From NCBI RefSeq assembly GCF_001610835.1, contig NZ_CP011270.1, forward strand, positions 7,396,001 through 7,460,000: a stretch of DNA of 64,000 nt, in the 5' to 3' direction. Source of the DNA: Planctomyces sp. SH-PL14 (GTDB lineage Bacteria > Planctomycetota > Planctomycetia > Planctomycetales > Planctomycetaceae). The notes under the pieces were generated by a model. The model searched no databases. It was not told the origin of the DNA and saw only the letters and a list, made by a program, of their open reading frames with translations. This document shows, one piece after another, positions 10,891-20,022 of the stretch. Position numbers and translations under genes: made by a program. Each line of letters begins with the position of its first letter. Position 1 is the stretch's first letter.

Positions 10891-11736
10891 TCAGTTCTCG
10901 CCGCCGGACCCTTCCCGCGGACCGTGGTATTCCTGGTCCGCCTTGAGCTTTTTGAGGTATTTGACAAACGCTTCGTCGTTCTCGGCCACCATCCGGGCCT
11001 TCATCTTGTAGTGACCCCACCCGCACAACTCAGCGCACAGCAGCACGTAGTTCGTGCTCTTGTCCGCCTCGAACCAGACGGGAATGACGAGGCCCGGCAC
11101 CGCGTCCTGCTTCACCCGCAGTTCGGGGAGGAAGAACGAGTGCTGCACGTCCTGTGTCCGGAGGTTGATCATGACCGGCCGGGCCGACGGCACGTGCAGG
11201 TCATTGACGGCGTACAGGTCGGTCGGCTGCGGGTCCGGCATCAGCGGCAGGAGCTTGTCGTTCTCGTCGAGGCCGGGGTAACGGATCCGCCACTCGAACT
11301 GCCGGGCCATGACCTCGGCGATTGGACCCTTGCGGGTCTCGGCCGGGAACTGGGACTTGATCCGGTACTCCGCCCACACGTCCATCTGATAGAGGGCGAT
11401 GAACAGCAGGATTCCGGCGGGGACGATCGACCAGATCACTTCCAGGTTGTGACTGCCGTGCGAGAACCAGGCCCGCTCCGTGCTTCCGGGATCGGTTCGT
11501 CTGGCTCCCGAGAACAGGACGTACGCCAGCGCGACCTGCGTCCCCACGAAGGTGATCGTGGTGATGATCAGGATCAGGTAGAACAGGTCGTCGATCTTCC
11601 GGCCCAGCGGCGACGCGGCGGAACCGTCGGCGTTGATCGTCGTCGGAAACCACCAGCCCATGCTGGGGGCCATCAGACAGAAGATCGTCGCCACGATCGG
11701 CCAGAAGGCAAAAAAGACGCACCAGAAACGTTTCAC
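10891..11736 (-). CDS. coxB: Cytochrome c oxidase subunit II with CuA site
   Basis: A 281-residue membrane-anchored subunit that takes electrons from cytochrome c. Two N-terminal helices (about residues 8-26 and 50-75) are followed by a cupredoxin domain with the CuA set: His in DVQHSFFLPEL, then Cys-x-Glu-x-Cys, His and Met in CAELCGWGHYKM. There is no fused cytochrome c domain, so the diheme lipoprotein encoded just upstream is the likely donor. The start is taken as GTG 11736 because GGAAGGAG then sits about 5 bp before it; GTG 11742 would overlap that site. Confidence 0.95.
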   Translation of the reverse strand: MKRFWCVFFAFWPIVATIFCLMAPSMGWWFPTTINADGSAASPLGRKIDDLFYLILIITTITFVGTQVALAYVLFSGARRTDPGSTERAWFSHGSHNLEVIWSIVPAGILLFIALYQMDVWAEYRIKSQFPAETRKGPIAEVMARQFEWRIRYPGLDENDKLLPLMPDPQPTDLYAVNDLHVPSARPVMINLRTQDVQHSFFLPELRVKQDAVPGLVIPVWFEADKSTNYVLLCAELCGWGHYKMKARMVAENDEAFVKYLKKLKADQEYHGPREGSGGEN

Positions 11737-11819
11737 GGTCACTCCTTCCGCTCACTTTGAACGGACATGAACTCGGCTGGAACCGGTCCGCTCGGGCGAA
11801 CCGGCCTCGCCGGACACAT

Positions 11820-13184
11820 CTAGTGGGCGGTGTCGGCTACCTTCGGTGGATCCACGGTGGCGCCCACTCCCTTGCCCGGTTCGAGCGTCTCGAACGGGAC
11901 GGAGAGGACGTAGTTCACAAGATGCCAGCGGTCTTCCTCGGACATCTTGGCTTCTGGAATGCCGGGCATGGGGGTTCCCTTGATCCCGACGGAAATGCGG
12001 CAGTAAATGTCGTACGGACGCCGCCCGCCGCGGTAGATCCCGGTCCGGAGGTTTCGCGGCGTGATCGGATGACCCCAGTTGTCGCGAAGGCCCAGGGTCC
12101 CTTCGCTGTTGAGGGCGGTGGTCGAAGGCCCGTCTCCGCGGCCCGCCTGGCCGTGGCACTTTGAGCAGCCGGCGTTGTCGGAGAGGTAGAGCATCCGTCC
12201 CTTGGCGATCGACTCGGCGGTCGGCTCGACCCCTTCGGACTTCACGAAGACCCGGGCGGTCGGATCGTCGGACTGCGACGTCTTCCAGTTCGTGACGATC
12301 TGCTCGATGAGCGGATCGACGGTGTCCGCCATGAAGTCCGGCGAGTCGACTTCGGTCTTGAATCCCTTGATGACTTCGCTCGACGCTTCTCCCCCCTTGA
12401 CCCGCTCGGCGAACGCGTCATCCGAGTAGTCGCCGCTGAGGTACTTGGCGAGACCTTCTTCGGTCTGGCCTCGCATCGACAGGAAGATGACGTACTCGAC
12501 GATCGCCGCCGTCTCCGCGTCCGTCAGAAGCTTGAAGGAGGGCATGTAGGTCCCGGGAATCCCGTCCAGGATGATCCGGGAGAGGTCGTCACGGCGGGGG
12601 CGGTAGTCGTAGTGCGTGGAGGTGAACTTGAAGAGCCCCTTGCGGTAGTCGCGCGGGAGCGGATTGAGATACTTGGCAGTCGGACCGTTGCCGTCGCCGG
12701 CCACCCCGTGGCAGTGCTGGCAGTGCTCGGCATAGAGATGCCGTCCCGTCGACAGGACGGCGCCGGCTCCGACGAGCGCCGGGCTTCCCGAGGCGGGGGC
12801 CGCTGCCAAGGCGGTTTCGAGTCTGGCGACCTGCGTCGTCTCATCGAACGACTTGATCGTCCCGGTGAGCGTTTTGGCGCCCGGGAAGACGATCGTGTCT
12901 CCGGGCTTGATCGCGAAGACCGTCTTGCCGAACTTCAGGTCGACGGTCCCTTCGTCGCCCGATTCCACCGTGGCGTTCGCCTTGTTGGCCTCGAGCCCCA
13001 GGCGGTCCCACACGCGGATCGTCGTCGGCGTGCCGAAGCGGGAGTCGACGAAGGCGTCGACGTACTTCTCCGCCTCGGGCATCAGGGCGTTGCGGTCCTT
13101 CGACCGGGCGAAGTCCGACGTCCCCTTGGAACATCCCGCGAGCAGGACGACGCAGGACAGTGCTGTGAAAACCGCGGATCTCAC
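11820..13184 (-). CDS. Diheme cytochrome c lipoprotein
   Basis: A 454-residue exported protein. GTG 13184 has GGGAGGGG 5-6 bp upstream and gives a lipoprotein signal with lipobox LLAGC (Cys 18), so it is probably anchored on the outer face of the cytoplasmic membrane. Two heme-binding motifs are seen: CQHCH (155-159) followed by MPSF, and CSKCH (340-344) followed by GTPMPGIPE. A beta-rich segment of ~100 residues precedes the first heme. Its position between the bc-type genes and coxB suggests that it carries electrons from the multiheme/bc complex to CuA. Its separate N-terminal domain is not recognised. Confidence 0.92.
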   Translation of the reverse strand: MRSAVFTALSCVVLLAGCSKGTSDFARSKDRNALMPEAEKYVDAFVDSRFGTPTTIRVWDRLGLEANKANATVESGDEGTVDLKFGKTVFAIKPGDTIVFPGAKTLTGTIKSFDETTQVARLETALAAAPASGSPALVGAGAVLSTGRHLYAEHCQHCHGVAGDGNGPTAKYLNPLPRDYRKGLFKFTSTHYDYRPRRDDLSRIILDGIPGTYMPSFKLLTDAETAAIVEYVIFLSMRGQTEEGLAKYLSGDYSDDAFAERVKGGEASSEVIKGFKTEVDSPDFMADTVDPLIEQIVTNWKTSQSDDPTARVFVKSEGVEPTAESIAKGRMLYLSDNAGCSKCHGQAGRGDGPSTTALNSEGTLGLRDNWGHPITPRNLRTGIYRGGRRPYDIYCRISVGIKGTPMPGIPEAKMSEEDRWHLVNYVLSVPFETLEPGKGVGATVDPPKVADTAH

Positions 13185-13300
13185 GCGATCCCCTCCCGAT
13201 ATCGGAGCCCGGACGATCAAGTCCGGGACCCGGAACGAATCTGCTTTCAGGCCGGTCTCCGCCGGCAAGCCGGCGTGTGCCGACAACGGTCGACCGCCCT

Positions 13301-13498
13301 TCACTTCTTCTCCTCCGCGGCCGGAGCGGCGGCGGGGGTCGTGGAGATCGTCTCTCCCCCGGCTCCCACCTTGATCTCCGACTCCTGAATGACGCGGATC
13401 GGCGGCGCCGGCTGCGGCGCGCATCCCGTCAGTCCGGCCATCCAGGACAGTCCTGCGGCCGTCAACACGGCGGCAGTGAAGTTGTCGTGACGTTTCAT
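13301..13498 (-). CDS. Small lipoprotein of the respiratory operon
   Basis: A 65-residue protein with a signal peptide and lipobox (GLTGC), then a short hydrophilic tail ending in Ala, Pro, Glu and Lys. No domain is recognised. It lies between the diheme cytochrome and the larger lipoprotein gene in the same direction, with gaps of 116 and 34 bp. A weak GAGAG lies before the ATG. It could be an accessory subunit of the bc-oxidase assembly, judged only from position. Confidence 0.6.
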   Translation of the reverse strand: MKRHDNFTAAVLTAAGLSWMAGLTGCAPQPAPPIRVIQESEIKVGAGGETISTTPAAAPAAEEKK

Positions 13499-13532
13499 CT
13501 TGCTCTCTGAGTGGCTCTCGGCCGGTCTCACG

Positions 13533-14363
13533 TTACTTCAGTTTGTCCGACGCCACCTTGAGGTCGACGGGAGTCACGGCGTCGGGCTGGACCTTGATCT
13601 TGAGCCCGCGTTCGATCGTCCCCTTCTCGTGCCAGACGACGAACTCCCGCTCGCCCGCCGGCACCCCCTGGATCTCAAAGCTCCCGTCGGGACCGGTCAC
13701 GGCCGCCCACGGATGATTGACGATGGCGACGTATCCCTTCATCCAGGCGTGGATGTCGCACGCCACCGGGAGGGGAGCCGTTTCCGGATTCTTCGGCGTG
13801 AACGTCAGGCCGGTTGTGTCTTTCGGTGCGATCGTCTGGTTGAAGTATGAGGACTTGACGTTGTGGGCGGTCCCGTCGCTGTTCTTCATCTGCAGCGGCT
13901 GGCCGACACGGCAGAGACTGACGTGCGGGAAGAACTTGCAGCCATCCTGGTCGACGACGACCGGCGTGCTGGGCGGAGCCGGGATCTCGACCTTGGGAGC
14001 CTTCCGCAGGAAGACAACGACGTTGGCCAGGCCGCCATCGGCCCCGACAACGATCGTCTCGTTCGGGACGTCCACCTGCTTGCAGATCGCGTCGCTGCTG
14101 GTTCCCTTCGGAACGAGCGGCGGGAGCGCGGGGTTGCCCCCTTCGAAAACGATCCGCCCCTTGATCGTCCCGAAGCCGGTGACCTCTTCGGTCGCCTGCG
14201 TCTCACCGGCCGTGGCCGCCGCCGAGGCGCTCGAGAGAACGAGTTCGACCGCCACCGGCTGGTTGGCGCCGCCACCCAGGGCGGAGACGGGGCCGCCGCA
14301 GCCGCTCGAAAGCAGGCCGCCAGCCCCCAGCAATCCGGCGAGGAGGTAGGATGTCGGTTTCAT
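13533..14363 (-). CDS. Lipoprotein with carboxypeptidase-regulatory/cupredoxin-like domain
   Basis: A 276-residue exported lipoprotein: signal peptide ending in LLSSGC, a short Gly/Ala-rich linker, then a beta-sandwich-like domain. FGTIKGRIVFEGG near residue 70 and GPDGSFEIQGVPAGEREFVVWHE near the C-terminus resemble carboxypeptidase regulatory-like repeats. In between, TAHNVKS, PLPVACDIHAWMKGY and several His/Cys residues recall plastocyanin-like copper proteins (His...Cys...His...Met). Copper binding is therefore possible but unproven. Its start lies 1 bp after the octaheme gene stop (TGAgATG), which indicates tight coupling. A periplasmic electron carrier or structural subunit is a reasonable guess. 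Confidence 0.75.
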   Translation of the reverse strand: MKPTSYLLAGLLGAGGLLSSGCGGPVSALGGGANQPVAVELVLSSASAAATAGETQATEEVTGFGTIKGRIVFEGGNPALPPLVPKGTSSDAICKQVDVPNETIVVGADGGLANVVVFLRKAPKVEIPAPPSTPVVVDQDGCKFFPHVSLCRVGQPLQMKNSDGTAHNVKSSYFNQTIAPKDTTGLTFTPKNPETAPLPVACDIHAWMKGYVAIVNHPWAAVTGPDGSFEIQGVPAGEREFVVWHEKGTIERGLKIKVQPDAVTPVDLKVASDKLK

Positions 14364-14364
14364 C

Positions 14365-17300
14365 TCAGTTCGTCCCTTCCGGTTTGGCCGGAGGCGTGGC
14401 GTTCGCGGCGGCTGCAGCGGCGGCGGCTGCCGCCGGGTCGACGTATTGTAGCTTCCCATGCGCTTCCAGCAGTTGCTGGTAGTTGAAGAGGCCGAAGACC
14501 GCCGCTTCGATCTGGTCCCAGCCGTCCCCGCCGAAGAGGTCCGCCATGTTTTTCTTGTCGGCCGGGAAGTTGACCGGCATCGACGTGTAGGGCGTGACCC
14601 ACGGCGGCGAGGAGATCCACAGCTTCACCCAGTCCGGCCGCAGCCGGCGGTTCACCCGTTCCAGGTTCGGTCCGCGGACCACCTGCTTGGGATCCCCCTG
14701 GATCTCGTTCCCGCCGACGAAGTGGCACTGCCGGCAGACGTTGCTGTTGATGATCTTCCATCCGGCGAGGTCATAGGCTTCCTTCGAGTCCGGATGCTTG
14801 GCGGCGATGGCGGCCGTCTGAAGCTCGACAAAGCCCTGCCCGCTCTGGGGCACGGTCTGGTACGGGAACGGGGCCCCGTCGATCGCCGCAAAGTAGTTCG
14901 CGAGCGTCTGGGCTTCGCTGTCGTCCAGGTTGAACTTCGGCATCCGCAGGACGGTCGTGTGGCGGATCTTGTCCGGGTTCTTGAGGAACGAATAGAGCCA
15001 CGGTGTCTGGACCTTGACCCCCTCGCGGAACAGCGGCGGCGGCGAGGCCTGCAAGGCACGGTTCTGGTCGCCGACTCCCGGATCGTTGAGGATCAACTTC
15101 GAGAGCCAGAGGGCGAACGTCCCTCCGCGGCCGGTTCCTCGTGAGACGAGCGACTGGACGGGAATCGCGATAGGCGTGTGCGGCAGGACGATCTTCTCGA
15201 ACGCTTTATGGACGCCCCACGTATCGACCCGCAGGATCTGATCCTCAGGGAGCTCTTCCAGATCGGGCTCGGCCAGGACCAGGCCGTGAACCTTGACGAT
15301 CGCCTCGCCGGCCGGCGACCGCTTACCGGTGTCGCCGTTGACCGGCGGGATGAGCTTCAGCAGCAGGTCATAGGCAGACTGGTACTTGTCCGGTGTCAGC
15401 TCGGACCCCTGGAATTCTTCCGGCTTGATCCGGTACTGGAACTCCGGCATGTCGACCATGTGGCAGCCGGTGCAGTTGAACTTCTCCAGCAGCCGCTCCC
15501 CTTCGACGATCGCCAGCTTCGCTCCGGTCGGCCGGAACTGGTACTGCGGGGCCGGAGGATCGGCGACGAGGCCGAGCACGAACGTCGAGATCGCCTCGAT
15601 CTGCTTCTGGTCGAGATAGAAGTTCGGCATCCGCAGCCGCTCGTCCCAGCCCTTGGTCTCCGACTTGCGGTAGTCGTAGCTGCGGGGATCGCGGAGCTTC
15701 TGCCAGATGAAGCCGGGCCGGCCGTGGTGCAGGAGGCTCTCGAAGAGGTAGGCCTCCGTCAGACTCTCCTCGGGGGCGGTGCCGTCTGCCTTGGCGGAGC
15801 CGAGGATCTTCTCGATCTTCTCGCGGGTGCTCGATCCGTCCCGCTCACCGTGATGGTGGAGGTACTCCTCGATGTGCTCGGGAGCGAGCTTGGAGGTGTC
15901 CTTGCGTCCCCAGTCGGTGAGGGCCGGACCGATCGGGCGGCCGTCCTCGAAGTTCGCGATGTCATGGCAGCCGAAGCAGCCGTAACGGCTCACCGTCCGG
16001 CGGCCGACGAACGTCAGCTTCCGCTGTTCCCACTCCTCGTCGGAGAGGGCGTTCCCGTCCGCGTTGACGAGCTCGATTTCGTCCCCCTTGACGACGTCCT
16101 TGAGAGCCGGGAGCGTGCCGTCCGCCTTCGGCTTCTTGGCTGCCTCGGGGACGGCGACACCTCGGTTCTTGAAGACCTCGTCCACCTTGGGCGAGTTCAT
16201 GCTCTTGGCGAGGTAGAACCGCACGAGATCATCGAGCGGCGTCGTGACCGCCGCTTCCCGCGTCTCGCTCTGTCCCTTCGAGACGATCGTGAGTGTCACC
16301 ACATCGCCCGACTTCCGGCTGGCGATGAGCGCATCGAGCTGTTCGGGAGAAGTGACCGCTTCCGAGCCGACCTTGAGGATCACGTCGTCGACTTCGATCG
16401 GAGCGACGCGGTTCCCTGCCCCACCCTCGGCCTTGACCCACGTCCGGGTCGCGGCACTCGTCTGCAGGACTTCGGTCACGACCACGCCGGACTTCTCGAC
16501 GCCGAGCCGCGAAGCATCGGCCTCGGTCGTTGCGCGGGCCACGACACCGAGCGAGGTCTTCCAGTCCTTGTTGAGGGGCGCCGGTTCCGGCGTCCCCTTC
16601 TGGAGCAGGAAGGCGGCGATATCGGCCGCGGGGTCGATCACGGTCTCCCCGTCTTTGTACGGATCGAGGAACAGGTCCGGCATCCGGGTTCGGGTGTGGT
16701 ACTTCTCCGGCTGCCGGAGCCAGGTGTAAAGCCACTGGAAGCCCGCTTCGCCGGGGAGCAGCTTTTCGTGAATCCGCGACAGCTCGGGGCCGAAGTCCGC
16801 CTTGGCTCCGGCGAGCTCTTCGTCGCCCGGATAGCTGTGGCAGGCGAGGCAGCCGCGGCGGGCGAAGAGGGCCTTGCCGCGGGCAGCATCCGCCTTGTAG
16901 TCCGCCTTGGGGGACTCCAGCTCGATGGGCGTCGACTTCGTCGTCAGGTAGGTCGCGATCCCGGACAGTTCGACCGGCTGGAGCTTGCCAGCCAGAGAGT
17001 CGTGCTGGTTCGTCTCGTCAAAGAAGACCGGCATCCGGGTCGTCGGACGGAACTTCTTGGGATTCGCGGTCCAGGAGGCGATGAACGACGGGCTCGTCTT
17101 CTGGGCGATGTGCCGCAGCGAAGGACCGACCTTGCGGAGCAGGCCGGGGATCGCGCTCGGATCGGCCGCGAGCTTGGCCGCCTCTTCGGCGGTGGACGGC
17201 TCGGCCCGCAGGTCTGGACCGATCGGCTTGCCGCCGTCATAGCCGTTGATTTCGTGGCAGCCGAAGCAGCCGTATTCCTTGATGAGCGAGTAGCCCTCGA

Positions 17301-18465
17301 ACACCTTGGGAGCCGAGGCGCCGTGCTGCTTGTTGACGCCGAGCTCCGTCACCGAGTGGTGGCAGCGGATGCAGGTCGCTTCCAGGAACGGCTTCGGGAA
17401 CATCGGAAGCTCCCAGAAGTGGTTCGAGTGCCAGTGGTGCTTCTGTTCCCACTCGGCCGCCTGGGCGGGGTTCGCCGGATAATGCTCGGCGTTCTGGAAG
17501 CTCGTTCCCGACCCGTCCCCTTCGTGGCAGATCGTGCAGCCGAACTTCTCGACCGGGTGCGGGCTGGTCGACGTCAGGAACAGGTCCGGGTTCGGGTGGG
17601 CGCTGAACGGCTGGTGGTATTCGTCCGCCGGGAAGTTGGCGACGTTCCCCGCCCCGAAGTCGGAGATGTTGACGTGACAGGTCCGGCAGCGGTCGACGCG
17701 CCCGACCCGCTTCATGCCGAGCGACTGATCGAGCCCGAGCGGCCAGTCGTACTGGATCTTGATGTGCGGGTTGAACCCGTTGATGATCGGCAGCTCCTTG
17801 AGCCACCGCTTGAAGGACGCCAAGTGGTTGGTCGGCTTGAGGAGTTCCTTCTGGTCGTTAAGCGCCTTCTCGTCCGCCGTGAACTTGGTCAGCTCGGCGT
17901 CGATGCTCTTGAGGTCCTCGGAGAGCTTGTTGTACTCCGCCCGCTTGGCGGCGAAGGCGATGTTCTTCTGCTCGAGAGCCCGGGCGATGTCGTCCGACTT
18001 CTCCTGCTCGGCGTCGTACAGCTCCTTGCGATGCGCCAGCTCCTTGGCGGGCTTGGCGTCGCGGACGGCGAGGTCGTAGTTCGCGCGGGCCACGTCCCGC
18101 TTGGCGTTCTGGAACTTGAGTTCCACCGCCATGATCTCGGTCTCGGCCTTGAGCTTCCGGTACTCCTCGACGAGCGGCTTGTTGTCGGTGCTGGCGAGGG
18201 CCTCTTCGTACCGCTTGTTGGCGTCGGTCTTCCGCTCGGAGAGCTTGTCGAGTTCGGACTTGTACTTGGCGTCGGCCAGCCGCTCTTCGTCCTTCTGCAG
18301 CTTGTCGACCTTCAGCCGTTCCGCCTCTTTCTGGTACCGCTTCCAGTCCCGGCTCTCATCCTTGGCCATCATGATGAGCGTCGAGCCCAGCACGGCGATC
18401 GCGCTGAGCGCGAACACCTTGTGCATGGTGCTGAGGTTACGCCAGTTCTGTTCTGTCGCAGGCAT
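14365..18465 (-). CDS. Giant membrane-anchored octaheme c-type cytochrome with coiled coil and PDZ domain
   Basis: A 1366-residue protein. A signal anchor (about 17-33) is followed by a long charged coiled coil (about 40-210). Eight heme motifs follow: CRTCH 260, CTICH 310, CIRCH 365, CFGCH 400, CLACH 539, CFGCH 830, CTGCH 998 and CRQCH 1244. Four RMPxF stretches (about 478, 595, 946 and 1175) look like distal Met ligands, and the CFGCH...PIGP units at 400 and 830 are internal duplicates. Between hemes 5 and 6 lies a PDZ-like domain (about 636-745). The Ala-rich C-terminus is low-complexity. It follows the cytochrome b genes directly and probably takes the place of cytochrome c1 in this bc-like complex; this role is inferred from position. 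Confidence 0.88.
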   Translation of the reverse strand: MPATEQNWRNLSTMHKVFALSAIAVLGSTLIMMAKDESRDWKRYQKEAERLKVDKLQKDEERLADAKYKSELDKLSERKTDANKRYEEALASTDNKPLVEEYRKLKAETEIMAVELKFQNAKRDVARANYDLAVRDAKPAKELAHRKELYDAEQEKSDDIARALEQKNIAFAAKRAEYNKLSEDLKSIDAELTKFTADEKALNDQKELLKPTNHLASFKRWLKELPIINGFNPHIKIQYDWPLGLDQSLGMKRVGRVDRCRTCHVNISDFGAGNVANFPADEYHQPFSAHPNPDLFLTSTSPHPVEKFGCTICHEGDGSGTSFQNAEHYPANPAQAAEWEQKHHWHSNHFWELPMFPKPFLEATCIRCHHSVTELGVNKQHGASAPKVFEGYSLIKEYGCFGCHEINGYDGGKPIGPDLRAEPSTAEEAAKLAADPSAIPGLLRKVGPSLRHIAQKTSPSFIASWTANPKKFRPTTRMPVFFDETNQHDSLAGKLQPVELSGIATYLTTKSTPIELESPKADYKADAARGKALFARRGCLACHSYPGDEELAGAKADFGPELSRIHEKLLPGEAGFQWLYTWLRQPEKYHTRTRMPDLFLDPYKDGETVIDPAADIAAFLLQKGTPEPAPLNKDWKTSLGVVARATTEADASRLGVEKSGVVVTEVLQTSAATRTWVKAEGGAGNRVAPIEVDDVILKVGSEAVTSPEQLDALIASRKSGDVVTLTIVSKGQSETREAAVTTPLDDLVRFYLAKSMNSPKVDEVFKNRGVAVPEAAKKPKADGTLPALKDVVKGDEIELVNADGNALSDEEWEQRKLTFVGRRTVSRYGCFGCHDIANFEDGRPIGPALTDWGRKDTSKLAPEHIEEYLHHHGERDGSSTREKIEKILGSAKADGTAPEESLTEAYLFESLLHHGRPGFIWQKLRDPRSYDYRKSETKGWDERLRMPNFYLDQKQIEAISTFVLGLVADPPAPQYQFRPTGAKLAIVEGERLLEKFNCTGCHMVDMPEFQYRIKPEEFQGSELTPDKYQSAYDLLLKLIPPVNGDTGKRSPAGEAIVKVHGLVLAEPDLEELPEDQILRVDTWGVHKAFEKIVLPHTPIAIPVQSLVSRGTGRGGTFALWLSKLILNDPGVGDQNRALQASPPPLFREGVKVQTPWLYSFLKNPDKIRHTTVLRMPKFNLDDSEAQTLANYFAAIDGAPFPYQTVPQSGQGFVELQTAAIAAKHPDSKEAYDLAGWKIINSNVCRQCHFVGGNEIQGDPKQVVRGPNLERVNRRLRPDWVKLWISSPPWVTPYTSMPVNFPADKKNMADLFGGDGWDQIEAAVFGLFNYQQLLEAHGKLQYVDPAAAAAAAAAANATPPAKPEGTN

Positions 18466-18529
18466 AGGACTCTTTCCAACACGGGGAGCGGCCGGTCTCC
18501 CTTCGGAGAGCGGCCAGCCGGTGGCCGGG

Positions 18530-19891
18530 TCAGATGTTAAAGAACCACTCGGGGATGGCGACGATGTATTTCAAACTGAACGCCCACCGCAGGACCATCT
18601 TCACGGGCAGAGCCATCATGAGGAGGATCAGGTTGGCGAACACCATGTAGCGGATGAATCCCATCCGCATGAAGTAGCTCCGCAGGAACGTCTGGGCCAT
18701 CAGCGGCGGCAGGATGATCAGGTAGCCGAGGCTCAGGACGAGTCCCAGCCACTCCCGCTTGAGGATCGTCAGGATCGACATCCCGATGTCTCCCCCCTGG
18801 TAGGAGGGGAGCGACTGCCCGAGTCCCCACACCCAGAAGTATTCCGAGAGGTTGACGTTGTTCAGCACCTCGAGCTTGTGGACGTCCCAGTACTCGTAGG
18901 CTCCGAACATGTTCCAGTTCGGGCCGCGGATGAACGTCCCGAGGATGATCATCCCGATCCAGAGCGGAATGAAGCCGAACAGGAAGATCCCGACCGAGAC
19001 CTTGCGGTCGTTGAAGCAGTAGTAGCCGTTCCCCTTGCGGTTGAAGTCGATGTAGGGGATAGCGCACAGCCCGCCGATGATGACGAGTGGCAGCACGACC
19101 CCGGCCATCCAGGGGTCGTAGTACACGAGCATTTCCTGCAGGCCGAGGAAGTACCACGGGGCCTTCGAGGGGTTCGGGGTCTTGACGAGCGAACCGGGCT
19201 CTTCCAGCGGAGCGGGCAGAGCCACACCCCAGACGATCAGGAACGCCGTCAGCAGCAGCATGCAGACGAGTTCGGTGTAAACGAGGTCCGGCCAGACGAG
19301 AACTTGATCCGACAGTTCTTTCTCGGCGACCGGCCGCCCTTCGGCGACCCGGCGATCGTTCTCCACCGCCTGCTTGAAGTACAGCCAGGTGAAGAACCCG
19401 AACAGGAACAGGAGGCCGACGATCGGGACGTTGTCCGGCTTGCCGACGATCTGCCGGAAGTCGTAGTCCGTCATGCTCAGCCCCAGGAACAGGATCGCCC
19501 CGTTCAGCAGGAGCCATGCGGGGGTCGGCTTCACCCAGCTTTCACGGTAGTGGATCATCGCCCAGAAGCCGGCAACCGAGAGCGCAAAGAAGATCCGCGC
19601 GTCGGATGTCACGAAGTTGACGATGGTCTTGAACCACTCCGGGAGCCGGAGCAGAAACTTCTCGGGATCGCTGCGGGAGACGATGTGAGCGAATGCGACG
19701 AAGAACAGGAGGGTCGTGTAGAGAGCCCAAGTGTAACACTTGGGAACGTGATGCAGCCCGGCGACCGACTCGTAGTAGCCGTCCTGCTTGTACGACCGCA
19801 TCGTCCACCACAGGTTCATGATGGCGAGCAGCAGGTACAGCCAGCCCAGTCCGTTGATGACGGTAAGGGTCAGGTTGGGATGCGTTTCCAT
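18530..19891 (-). CDS. Cytochrome b C-terminal (subunit IV-like) protein
   Basis: A 453-residue integral-membrane protein with about ten hydrophobic helices. The segment from EEPGSLVKTPNPSKAPWYF to LGLQEMLVYYD matches the Qo-site region of cytochrome b C-terminal/PetD proteins, where PEWYF becomes APWYF. It is much longer than PetD (about 160 residues) and carries several extra helices on both sides. It therefore works with the separately encoded N-terminal half as a split cytochrome b. GGAAGAC lies 7 bp before the ATG. The octaheme gene follows 64 bp later. Confidence 0.88.
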   Translation of the reverse strand: METHPNLTLTVINGLGWLYLLLAIMNLWWTMRSYKQDGYYESVAGLHHVPKCYTWALYTTLLFFVAFAHIVSRSDPEKFLLRLPEWFKTIVNFVTSDARIFFALSVAGFWAMIHYRESWVKPTPAWLLLNGAILFLGLSMTDYDFRQIVGKPDNVPIVGLLFLFGFFTWLYFKQAVENDRRVAEGRPVAEKELSDQVLVWPDLVYTELVCMLLLTAFLIVWGVALPAPLEEPGSLVKTPNPSKAPWYFLGLQEMLVYYDPWMAGVVLPLVIIGGLCAIPYIDFNRKGNGYYCFNDRKVSVGIFLFGFIPLWIGMIILGTFIRGPNWNMFGAYEYWDVHKLEVLNNVNLSEYFWVWGLGQSLPSYQGGDIGMSILTILKREWLGLVLSLGYLIILPPLMAQTFLRSYFMRMGFIRYMVFANLILLMMALPVKMVLRWAFSLKYIVAIPEWFFNI

Positions 19892-20022
19892 GAGTCTTCC
19901 GGATCGAACGATCCACCCCGCTTCATCCGAGAGACGAAACGGGATGGGACAAAATCGACTCGCGCCGCCACCAATCGCCTTTGCAGAGAGTCCGGCCTGG
20001 CCGGACCCTCCCTCCTCGACGC

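Noticed and set aside
15178-18540. A 1120-residue plus-strand open frame
   Set aside because: It is antisense to the octaheme gene, is rich in Arg, Leu, Glu and Asp as expected from reading GC-rich codons backwards, and has no domain or signal.
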